From Saprospiraceae bacterium (GTDB lineage Bacteria > Bacteroidota > Bacteroidia > Chitinophagales > Saprospiraceae), in NCBI GenBank assembly GCA_020629615.1, contig JAHDCZ010000009.1:1-53299 (forward strand): a DNA stretch of 53,299 bases, given 5' to 3'. Below are positions 47,201 to 53,299 of this stretch, one piece after another. Position 1 is the first letter of the stretch, and every line of letters begins with the position of its first letter. The translations under genes were made by a program, and so were the position numbers. The notes beneath the pieces are model-generated. The model was not told where the DNA came from, ran no database searches, and saw only the letters and a list, made by a program, of their open reading frames with translations.

Positions 47201-48708
47201 GAATCTTCTGTTAACTCTCCGACTTTATAAACCTCATCACCTCTAAAAGTATAGTTATACTCATACGCAACAGCCAACACTTGATTAGGGCGCAATCGTA
47301 CATTTAGGGAAAGAAAACCCAATTGCGGGTGAAAGGTATATTCATTTTCACTCAATAAACGTCCTTGAAGAATCTCAAAATCCCGAGTTTGCTCCATAGA
47401 ATACGGAGGGAGCTTTAAACGCGTTGAGGTGTTTGATTTATTACGAGTGACATCATCATTTGCCAGCGTTTCGTACAAAGTATTTACGTCATTCTCTGGA
47501 AGCGTATTTTCTTCTACATCTCGCAAGTAAGGCGGAATAATTGTTGAAGGAGGAAAATTTGCAGGGTCACTCGTGTATTTATCAGGATTGGATTCTGCCA
47601 AATCCGACATGGCACAAATGATCTTAGTATTTAAATTAGTATTGACATTATTGGGATCTATAGTTACCCAAACTTGAATTCTATTGACTCGAAATTGACT
47701 ATTTAAATATGGTAGTTCGCTCATAGAGTTTTCAAAGGTTTCCCTATGGTAATGAGAGATAAAAAAGTGTCTATTCTCATCATATTCATCCGGTCTAACC
47801 TCAAATTCTTGAACAGTTGCGCCACCTTCAATGACTAATTCTTCTTGTTTAGATCTTTGTTGAGAAGCTAATCCCGTGATTCGAAGATGCCCAAATTGCA
47901 ATTCAGTTTTTAAACCAAACAACGATTGACTTCCTTGGATCAATTGGCTCCTAAGTGGTAGGCTTACATTACCCGCTTCAATATTTTTGATAATGTCATC
48001 TTCTGAGAAGGTTTCGGTATCGTAGGCAATTTTTATTTTTCGATCGAAGTCGAATGTAGCTTCAGTGTCGTAATTAAAGCCCAATTTTAATTTTTCACCA
48101 ATACTTCCGTCGACATTAATTTGGATTCCCATATCAAAATCAAAACCACCTGTACGCTGCTGTCTAATCGGAATAGTAGGATCCTTTCTTCTTTGATAAT
48201 CCCCACCAAAGGTTAGATCGATACTTCCCTGTGGTTTCAGTTCAACATCGGTCCCTCCAAACAATCGATCGACCAAAGATTTTTTAACATCAATCCTGGA
48301 CATCGGGTCCACTTTTCCAGAACCACTTTTAATTCCGGAGTTCATCCCTCCTAGTTTGGCAAAATAGGCTTGTTCTTGTTGTTTAGACCTCCATTCCATG
48401 TACTCACTAAAAGTCATATACGTTGGAGTTCGATAATATTCGTCACCTATTTTCTCAAGAATAATATAGTTTCCAGTAACCGGGTCGTATTCTACTTCTT
48501 GTGTTATGGTAGACGGAGTGATATCAAAAGGATTATAATAAGAGTCGTTTATGAAATCTCCCTCTCGATCTTTCAGAGGAATTGTATCCACAGCACTCAT
48601 CTGTAGTTCCATGTGAGGTCCAGGCAGCATATTTCCACCATTGAAGCTAAACGCTTCAGTGAATGCAAATAAGCACCATACACACAAGAACAAATTAATA
48701 TACTTCAT
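41263..48708 (-). CDS. sprA: T9SS outer-membrane translocon SprA (Sov)
   Basis: SprA is the very large beta-barrel pore of the type IX secretion system, needed for protein export and, in gliding species, motility. The start at 48708 gives a good signal peptide (MKYINLFLCVWCLFAFTEAFS); an upstream in-frame ATG at 48756 would add 16 basic residues and spoil it. The mature protein (about 2481 residues in all, as in the family) shows SprA patterns: GSIDLTFGGDYQRRKDPTIP, LKLGFNYDTEATFDFD, GRIRIINDAYLVSGTPIRVSF, VVNIDDFEGAGSAIPIG, WINELRVLGLDERGG, and closing barrel strands. Two unusually basic/acidic insertions are read at about 42777-42905 and 41515-41645. ruvA lies directly upstream, an order often seen around sprA in Bacteroidota. 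Confidence 0.96.
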   Translation of the reverse strand: MKYINLFLCVWCLFAFTEAFSFNGGNMLPGPHMELQMSAVDTIPLKDREGDFINDSYYNPFDITPSTITQEVEYDPVTGNYIILEKIGDEYYRTPTYMTFSEYMEWRSKQQEQAYFAKLGGMNSGIKSGSGKVDPMSRIDVKKSLVDRLFGGTDVELKPQGSIDLTFGGDYQRRKDPTIPIRQQRTGGFDFDMGIQINVDGSIGEKLKLGFNYDTEATFDFDRKIKIAYDTETFSEDDIIKNIEAGNVSLPLRSQLIQGSQSLFGLKTELQFGHLRITGLASQQRSKQEELVIEGGATVQEFEVRPDEYDENRHFFISHYHRETFENSMSELPYLNSQFRVNRIQVWVTIDPNNVNTNLNTKIICAMSDLAESNPDKYTSDPANFPPSTIIPPYLRDVEENTLPENDVNTLYETLANDDVTRNKSNTSTRLKLPPYSMEQTRDFEILQGRLLSENEYTFHPQLGFLSLNVRLRPNQVLAVAYEYNYTFRGDEVYKVGELTEDSGTSSIGTEVNGQDTMEVVRPANVIYTKMLKSSNQSVDQPTWDLMMKNVYPLGTAQVGQEDFQFDIFFEDNTDGSLKRFIPEPALTELPLLNVFNLDRLNSVLDPQPDGIFDFVPGLTIIPRSGSIIFPVLEPFGSSLTELVGNENYSFQELYDQSVFASREYLEKNRFVMKGRYKSSVSSEISLGAFNIPEGSVTVRAGGDVLTEGVDYEIDYGIGRIRIINDAYLVSGTPIRVSFEDNSVFSLQQKTMLGLRADYEVSKNLNIGATYLRLSERPFTQKVNVGDDPIFNRIFGLDLNYSNEAPWVTKMVDKLPFYSTKEKSNISFSGEVAVIKPGHSGQINANGEDEGVVNIDDFEGAGSAIPIGIQENTWKLASTPITRPEASDPNINLAYGANRARLNWYRIERNFIGTEDAKDSYTRRVTQNELFDRNLALDQIPDLQTFDLSYYPSERGPYNFDPPNGTVYSAGAEWDPDNQRIALNEPDTRWAGIMKSLNNNDFQATNIEYIEFWMLNPFIEHREGPAHGISESGKLSFHLGNVSEDILRDNLQFFENTIPTDPQSLVPISNTIWGEVPNDIPINNGFEQDNESRAIQDVGFDGLDNTKENLKFTDYITDMTTDGNVPVSVITADPSGDDFVYFGDENVYEGETNLLKRYRRQNGPEGNAPARDDNQILRANYIPDSEDMNGNRSLDQGEGYYEYSIDIVNNGFGELDMNASPYITQRDTVSNPETGDVEAWYRFQIPISNPTDTIGQIDGLRSIQFIRMIVEKFETRKTFRFAELEFVRNQWRRSRPLCSDIIDTDVIELAIGDVGVQENSAKEPFNYMLPEGIVQERSFSTYSPVLQDEKSLQMNFCNLPNECEVSIFKLTDLDMRVYKRLQMFVHAEDAIDAVNKMNDEDLSMFIKIGKDFQFNYYEYEIPLELSKLDSAQNEPNIWRDNNMFDIDLRDFTELKKERNLNGSTATKYSKVVDRTGDHERDAEISIIGNPSLGYVKGIQIGVRNNNGVEVNPKPLCGEVWINELRVLGLDERGGWAGLANLEVQMADLGDLTASAGYSSVGFGSLDQKLDQRQKEDIINYDVATNLELGKFFPDNWGLRIPFYAQYSANIIKPQFDPYELDLTVDEVAEASTNPDEIRERADDVTTIKTFNFTNVKKENVSNNKRGGGGNSKSSKPKPWSISNFSASYAFTETNHRDPILSKDRTRDQKLGLDYNYSRKANYIKPFSKLVKSKYLKFIKEINFNLLPNSFSFSNQLRRLQNEREFRLPVQPVLNFRDQRFNWERRYNLQWDLTKALKLSFEANNMSIIDEIRKTGFGSLTEYKDERGIVQPELLTLSDQERDQRITDYWRNNLYRYGRNKDYNHSLSVTYNVPLKNFPLMDWVTMKAQYNADYAWSAAALSVENLGNVIQNGQGRSLNSTFNFDKLYNKWGYLKSIDTGKKSRKRKRSRSGKKDSSSLSSTDKEKDKERKKKNESKGPSLAERILIRPLMMLRKVKLTYREDLYTVIPGFTGTPENFGMSDGFSSPGWDFVGGIQPNIDRNNSNNWLFQSAGKGWITDDPLLNQQVAQSSNQSYEARLDIEPFRDFSIDVEFKKTYRNDHTEDFKNITNPNTGVQEFQQLAAMDIGSYEVSYFTANTLFGTDIDDLFQTFDQNRRNTSLRLQEVNESPAGIVDSTQFAVGYGRLNSEVIVPSFIAAYSGKTINEVSLDLNADISNRSYIPRPNWTLTYRGLNKLPVFKEIFSSFNVSHSYKNTLRVNSYFSDQEYDAENPYSETKINGNYYSRIEIPEIQINEQFAPIIGISLKTKNDMEIDFEWRKSRNLNLSLATNILQESLNEEFTFNFGYLMKGVNISFLTRDNGKNRKRKSRKDQEEEADEDDNSGRNNRRSSRGVNSSRGRDLTISFGMSFNDEVSYIHRLERGTSAQPERGLKTFRLSPAIDYSVNEDLTLRLFFDYSNQKPYITTAYPITTYQGGLTVSFNLN

Positions 48709-48830
48709 ATTTCTTCGACTAGCAATTCTTCTAAAATGTCGTAAATGGGTTGGCACTATTTTTTAAATACTCGGTTATAACGCAAAAACTATCCATAGAT
48801 TATATATCAATGAGCTCTAAATGTTAAAGT

Positions 48831-49421
48831 CTAAGACAATTTTTTCAATACAAATTTGATTAGGTCTTCTGCTTGACAATCTGTTCCCAATTCGGCGAAA
48901 GCCAGAGAAAGCACTTTATCCACAGCATTCTTTTGAAAACCTAGTGCCATAAGTGCTGCCAAAGCCTCCTCTCGGGAAGAACTACTTCCATCAGAAACTC
49001 CAACATCAATAGTGTCTCCACTCTTTAATACCTTGTCTTTTAAATCCAGAATGAGACGTTTTGCAGTCTTAGGTCCAATGCCTTTTACCTTGTTGAAACT
49101 GGCAACATCTTCCCTTAAAATCGCTTGTTTTACCTCAGCTGAGCTCATATAACTCAATATCACCCTTGCAGTATTTGGCCCAATACCCGAAACTGACAAT
49201 AGCATCAAAAACACTCTTTTTTCTTCTTCATCAGAAAATCCGTAGAGCGTGTGGCTGTCTTCCTTTACATGGAGATGAGTATAAATCAAAACCTCATCCA
49301 GACTCTCAATTTTCGAAAAGGTGTTTAAACTTATGTTGATGTGATATCCAAGCCCATGAGTCTCAACATAGATAAATGCTGGGTTTTTGTGCCGAATATT
49401 TCCTCTTATAAATGCTATCAA
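48831..49421 (-). CDS. ruvA: Holliday junction DNA helicase subunit RuvA
   Basis: RuvA binds four-way DNA junctions and loads the RuvB motor for branch migration. The 196-residue protein has the OB-fold domain (1-63: MIAFIRGNIRHKNPAFIYVE), two helix-hairpin-helix motifs (LLSVSGIGPNTARVIL and FNKVKGIGPKTAKRLILDLKDK), a flexible Ser-rich linker (about 142-150) and the RuvB-contacting domain III (REEALAALMALGF). Length is typical. sprA follows on the same strand after a 122-bp gap. Confidence 0.97.
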   Translation of the reverse strand: MIAFIRGNIRHKNPAFIYVETHGLGYHINISLNTFSKIESLDEVLIYTHLHVKEDSHTLYGFSDEEEKRVFLMLLSVSGIGPNTARVILSYMSSAEVKQAILREDVASFNKVKGIGPKTAKRLILDLKDKVLKSGDTIDVGVSDGSSSSREEALAALMALGFQKNAVDKVLSLAFAELGTDCQAEDLIKFVLKKLS

Positions 49422-49555
49422 AACGCCTATTTGAACATGAAAAAATCAAGCGAAGTTAATAAAAAAAAGTGGTTATATATTAAATATTTTTATAATATGT
49501 TTAATTCTCAATATCAGCATTTCTCAAATTCGTTCGCTTTTGCGAATCTGCCTGT

Positions 49556-49563
49556 TATTTTTG
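49556..49563 (+). promoter_or_regulatory. Candidate -7 element for purD-murF/alr
   Basis: TATTTTTG matches TAnnTTTG, 23 bp before the purD ATG. A TTTG at 49539-49542 is too close (13 nt) for a standard -33 box. A 5-bp hairpin TTCGC-TTTT-GCGAA covers 49534-49547. Confidence 0.3.
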
Positions 49564-49586
49564 TGTTCAAATCAGTATTAGAAATT

Positions 49587-50855
49587 ATGAATATCTTGAT
49601 TTTGGGAAGCGGAGGCAGAGAACATACTTTGGCTTGGAAAATAAAGCAATCGCCCTTATGCGATCAACTTTTTGTGGCTCCAGGCAATGGTGGAACACGT
49701 CTAATCGCCACAAACATAGAGCTACAAGTAAATGATTTTCAAAGAATTGCAAAATTTTGCCTAGCAAATGATGTGGAAATGTTGGTGGTTGGACCGGAGG
49801 TGCCATTGGTATTGGGTATCAAGGACTATTTTGTACAACATCCAGACACAAAACATATTCAAGTCGTAGGACCTTCAAAAGAAAGTGCCCAACTGGAAGG
49901 TAGTAAAGCCTATGCAAAACAATTTATGGCTGATTTTGGAATTCCTACCGCTTCTTACAAAGAATTTGATCACTCTAGCCTCGAAAAAGGCATTCAGCAT
50001 ATCAAAGAAAACAAAGGTCCTTATGTGCTAAAAGCAGATGGTCTAGCAGCTGGAAAAGGAGTGTTGATCATTGAAAATCAAGATAAAGCCATTTCCAGCC
50101 TAAAAAACATGCTTGAAGGTCAATTTGGTAATGCTTCTTCAAAAGTTGTCATTGAGTCATTTTTGGATGGAATTGAATTTTCAGTTTTCGTTTTAACAGA
50201 TGGTGATTCTTATAAAATTTTACCTATCGCCAAAGATTACAAACGAATAGGTGAAGGCGATAAAGGTCTAAATACCGGCGGGATGGGTGCAGTTTCTCCT
50301 GTCCCATTTGTCACCCCTTCGTTAATGGACAAAGTAGAAAATCGAATTATTAAACCTACCATCCATGGGATTAAATCAAGGGATCTTGATTATAAAGGAA
50401 TCGTTTTTATAGGATTAATCTTAGTGGGCAAAGATCCTTACGTTATTGAATACAATTGCCGCTTAGGTGATCCCGAAACAGAGGTTATCCTACCACGTTT
50501 AAATAATGATTTGGTCGCTTTATTCAAAGATTTAGAAAATGGAAAGCTCAATACTCACCAAATCTCGATCAGTGATGATGTCGCAACCACGGTCATGTTG
50601 GTTTCTGGTGGCTACCCGCAATCTTATGAAAAAAACAAACTGATTACGGGCTTAGAAGAAGCATCGGATTTACTTGTTTTTCAAGCTGGAACGAAGTATG
50701 CCGGCGGCAAAACTACTACAAATGGTGGTAGAGTTATGGCCATGACTGCACTTAAAAAAAACCAAGCAGAAGCGTTAAAATCTTCTTTGGCTGGAGCCGA
50801 AAAAATACATTTTGAAGGCAAATATTACAGAACGGATATAGGCTTTGATCTTTAA
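49587..50855 (+). CDS. purD: Phosphoribosylamine-glycine ligase
   Basis: PurD joins glycine to phosphoribosylamine, the second step of purine synthesis. The ATG at 49587 gives the family N-terminus MNILILGSGGREHTLAWKI; the frame is open further upstream, but that part is not conserved-looking. ATP-grasp features follow: SKAYAKQFMADFGIPTA, YVLKADGLAAGKGV, DYKRIGEGDKGLNTGGMGAVSP, FIGLILVG, IEYNCRLGDPETEVILPRL. Length 422 is normal. The stop abuts the murF-alr start directly (TAA then ATG), so the two are coupled. It is divergent from ruvA. Confidence 0.97.
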   Translation: MNILILGSGGREHTLAWKIKQSPLCDQLFVAPGNGGTRLIATNIELQVNDFQRIAKFCLANDVEMLVVGPEVPLVLGIKDYFVQHPDTKHIQVVGPSKESAQLEGSKAYAKQFMADFGIPTASYKEFDHSSLEKGIQHIKENKGPYVLKADGLAAGKGVLIIENQDKAISSLKNMLEGQFGNASSKVVIESFLDGIEFSVFVLTDGDSYKILPIAKDYKRIGEGDKGLNTGGMGAVSPVPFVTPSLMDKVENRIIKPTIHGIKSRDLDYKGIVFIGLILVGKDPYVIEYNCRLGDPETEVILPRLNNDLVALFKDLENGKLNTHQISISDDVATTVMLVSGGYPQSYEKNKLITGLEEASDLLVFQAGTKYAGGKTTTNGGRVMAMTALKKNQAEALKSSLAGAEKIHFEGKYYRTDIGFDL

Positions 50856-53234
50856 ATGAATTATTCTTTCGAAAACATAGCACAAATTGTTAATGGGAAG
50901 ATAATGTCTTCTTTTGATCTTGAAAATCAAATATCACATGTTGTCTATGATTCACGTAAAATAGTACAGGGTGCAGATGCTATCTTTTTTGCCTTTAAAA
51001 GTTCAAAAAACGATGGACACCAGTATATCAAAGATGCTTATCAAAGAGGTGTCAGAAATTTTTGTGTTTCTGATCCTTCAATTCAAATTGCAGATTCCAA
51101 CGTACTCCTTGTCAATGACACTCTATCCGCTTTGCAATCTTGGAGCACCTTCCATAGAAAGCAATTTTCTTACCCTGTTATTGCTATTACGGGTAGTAAT
51201 GGAAAAACCATGATCAAAGAATGGCTATTTCAATTGCTTCATCAGGATTATAACATTGTCAGGAGTCCCAAAAGTTTTAATTCTCAAATCGGTGTACCCC
51301 TCTCCGTTTTAAAAATGGATGCTCATCACGATCTAGCCATTATTGAAGCAGGCATCTCGAAGAAGGGGGAGATGAAAAAACTTGAAAAAATAATTCAGCC
51401 CAAAATTGTGGTGATCAGTAATATTAGATCAGCTCACGATGAAGGATTTGACAATCATCAAGAAAAACTGGAAGAAAAATATCAGCTTACAGAACACTGC
51501 GATTTGGTCATTTTCAACGACCATCATGAAATCATTAAAACTCATGTCCTAAAAACTCGACCTTCTTCTCAATATTTATCGGTTAAGTTACATCAGTTGG
51601 AAGAATATCGTTTAAATTTTGTGGATTCAATATCCAAAGAAAACATCTCTTTGTGTGTGAGTATCATGAAATATTTAGGCATTTCGGAAGAACAAATTCA
51701 AGAAAGATTATTAGTTCTCGAACCCGTAAAAATGCGCTTGGAACTTGAACGTACTCAGGATAATTGTATTCTTATTAACGATGCCTATAATGCCGATTTG
51801 GATTCTTTAAAATATGCCTTGGAATTTTTGGTTCAGCAGAAAGAAAACAGAAAAACCCTGGCCATATTATCCAGCTTCTCGGAAACTGGATTGAATCAAA
51901 AAGAAGTTTTTAAAAAAACTATGGTTTTACTAGAAGAGCATCGTATTAATGAGCTTTTTATACTAGGAGTTGATGAATCTTTGATTTACGAAAATGACTC
52001 AAAAGTACGTGTTATTCCTTTTAGTTCACGAGCTGAATTGTCACAATATATAAGTCTAACTCCAATAGCCAATACCGCAGTTTTGATTAAAGGTGCACGT
52101 CAATTTGAGCTTGAAAGCATTTTCAATCAACTTTCCGTACAAGCCCACCACACAGTCTTAGAAATAGACTTGAATGCTATGGAACATAATCTCGGTATAT
52201 ACTCCAGCTATTTAAAGTCAGGGACCAAAATTATGGCGGTTATTAAGGCGGGAGCTTACGGTTCTGGTGCTGTTGAGGTCGCGCGATTTTTACAACAGCG
52301 GCATGTGGACTACTTGGCCGTGGCGAGAACTGGTGAAGCGATTGAACTGCGAAAAGCAGGTATTCAACTACCCTTGGTAATTCTTAATCCTGAAGAAATT
52401 TCTATCGCACATTTGTTTGACTATCAATTGGAGCCAGAAATCTATTCTATAACGCAACTTCGTTCGATTTTGAGCTTTGGTAAAAAGCCGATAAAAATTC
52501 ATTTAAATCTAGATACCGGAATGCATCGTCTAGGATTTATGGAAGATGAGCTTCCAAAACTAATAAAATTACTGAAACGAAATCCTCAAATAACCATTGC
52601 TTCAATTTTCAGTCATTTAAGTAGTAGTGAAAACGCTCAAGAAGAAAACTATACTAAAAACCAAATCAATTTATTTGACAGCTTGTATCAAGTTTTAGAA
52701 AGTCACTTAAATTATTCTCCGATTAAACACATTTTGAACACGGCTGGGATCATCAATTTTACAAATCAACAATACGATATGGTTCGCATTGGTTTAGGCT
52801 TATATGGCATAGATAGTACCCAAAAAATTCAAGCAAGTCTAGAAAAAGTTCACAGCCTTAAGAGTAAAATTGTTCAGATCAAAAAATTGAAAAAAGGCGA
52901 TAGTATTGGTTATAATCGAGCGGAAATTCTTCCAGAAGATATGACTATTGCCACGGTGCCGGTGGGTTATGCCGATGGGCTCATTCGCGGAAGCGGAAAT
53001 AAAAAATATGCCTTATATGTCAATGGTCAAAAAGCTCCCATTATTGGTCATGTTAGTATGGATTTGTGCACAATTGACATTTCTAAACACGATCAGGTAA
53101 TGGTGGGTAACGAGGTAGTTATTTTTAACAAGGAGCATGATATTGAATCCTTGGCGGAGGCGAATAACACGATTCCGTATGAAATATTAAGCAGAATTTC
53201 GGATCGCGTGAAGAGAATATTTATTCAAACCTAA
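50856..53234 (+). CDS. Bifunctional MurF ligase / alanine racemase fusion
   Basis: A 792-residue fusion. Residues 1-430 are MurF, which adds D-Ala-D-Ala to the UDP-MurNAc-tripeptide: N-terminal substrate domain (VYDSRKIVQGADAIFFAF), ATP loop TGSNGKT at about 112-118, NSQIGVPLSVL, and DAYNADLDSL. Residues 435-792 are a PLP-dependent alanine racemase with the cofactor Lys464 in AVIKAGAYGSG, NLDTGMHRLGF, MVRIGLGLYGI, and the C-terminal domain with the Tyr in SIGYNRAE, plus PVGYADG and GHVSMDLCTIDI. The fusion is common in Bacteroidota and couples D-alanine supply to its use in peptidoglycan synthesis. It directly follows purD. The remaining 65 bases to the window end show nothing. Confidence 0.96.
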   Translation: MNYSFENIAQIVNGKIMSSFDLENQISHVVYDSRKIVQGADAIFFAFKSSKNDGHQYIKDAYQRGVRNFCVSDPSIQIADSNVLLVNDTLSALQSWSTFHRKQFSYPVIAITGSNGKTMIKEWLFQLLHQDYNIVRSPKSFNSQIGVPLSVLKMDAHHDLAIIEAGISKKGEMKKLEKIIQPKIVVISNIRSAHDEGFDNHQEKLEEKYQLTEHCDLVIFNDHHEIIKTHVLKTRPSSQYLSVKLHQLEEYRLNFVDSISKENISLCVSIMKYLGISEEQIQERLLVLEPVKMRLELERTQDNCILINDAYNADLDSLKYALEFLVQQKENRKTLAILSSFSETGLNQKEVFKKTMVLLEEHRINELFILGVDESLIYENDSKVRVIPFSSRAELSQYISLTPIANTAVLIKGARQFELESIFNQLSVQAHHTVLEIDLNAMEHNLGIYSSYLKSGTKIMAVIKAGAYGSGAVEVARFLQQRHVDYLAVARTGEAIELRKAGIQLPLVILNPEEISIAHLFDYQLEPEIYSITQLRSILSFGKKPIKIHLNLDTGMHRLGFMEDELPKLIKLLKRNPQITIASIFSHLSSSENAQEENYTKNQINLFDSLYQVLESHLNYSPIKHILNTAGIINFTNQQYDMVRIGLGLYGIDSTQKIQASLEKVHSLKSKIVQIKKLKKGDSIGYNRAEILPEDMTIATVPVGYADGLIRGSGNKKYALYVNGQKAPIIGHVSMDLCTIDISKHDQVMVGNEVVIFNKEHDIESLAEANNTIPYEILSRISDRVKRIFIQT

Positions 53235-53299
53235 AGAGAAAAGATAATATAGGCGTCTATATATCCGTTAGCGCTTAAATTTGATGTCAAAATTCCTAT

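Noticed and set aside
49564-49572. GTTCAAATC resembling a tRNA T-loop
   Set aside because: No acceptor, anticodon or D-arm can be built around it; no tRNA was found in the window.
49341-49586. 82-codon N-terminal extension of purD
   Set aside because: The family N-terminus starts exactly at Met 49587; the upstream frame overlaps ruvA and contains the presumed promoter.

Overview
The window is AT-rich and comes from a Bacteroidota chromosome, most likely a member of the Saprospiria or a close relative. The signs are a T9SS/gliding translocon gene (sprA), a PorP/SprF protein, a surface protein with the gliding-motility-associated C-terminal domain, two giant HYR-repeat secreted proteins, a DUF5723-type outer-membrane protein, an RprX/RprY-like two-component pair, a MurF-alanine racemase fusion, mevalonate kinase, and almost no Shine-Dalgarno sequences. 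Placement below phylum is inferred from gene content.

Layout. 1-4366: N-terminal part of a giant HYR-repeat protein (minus) that runs off the left edge. 4.7-10.1 kb: housekeeping block of nadE (minus) divergent from dnaX, then a Crp/Fnr regulator and pyrD (plus). 10.3-15 kb: a small membrane protein, then a minus-strand series MBL/beta-CASP hydrolase, lipoprotein, DUF5723-type barrel. 15.2 kb: a NUMOD4/HNH-like protein. 15.8-24.8 kb: a tightly coupled minus-strand secretion module, giant type B cargo, then PorP/SprF, then PD40-OmpA. 24.9-25.05 kb: a 154-bp imperfect palindrome. 25-29.8 kb: gltX with an overlapping small gene, a polysaccharide deacetylase, two ExbD genes with a tiny membrane protein but no ExbB, and mevalonate kinase. 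30-35.6 kb: minus-strand operon birA-cinA-E2-PorE-like protein. 35.6-38 kb: rsfS-ftsH (plus). 38.1-41.2 kb: response regulator and histidine kinase divergent from a PDZ protein. 41.3-49.4 kb: ruvA and sprA (minus). 49.6-53.2 kb: purD and the murF-alr fusion (plus).

How the genes relate. Much of the window serves the cell envelope: SprA is the outer-membrane pore of T9SS, PorP/SprF proteins are tied to type B cargo, and the OmpA/PorE-like proteins could link the machinery to peptidoglycan made by MurF-Alr. The rest is standard core metabolism and replication.

The most useful second-look items are these. (a) An A9 slippery tract in dnaX sits just after the clamp-loader domains, with immediate stops in both other frames; this suggests a second, gamma-like product. 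(b) A G9 tract inside the giant type B surface protein has stops close behind in both shifted frames, a candidate phase-variation switch. (c) A 10-bp inverted repeat with a 9-nt spacer lies in front of ftsH. (d) There is a palindrome over the Crp/Fnr gene's presumed promoter. (e) A 154-bp palindromic element separates gltX from the adhesin module. I did not find a clear, wholly new multi-gene defence or metabolic system. No tRNA, rRNA, CRISPR, prophage or IS element was seen.
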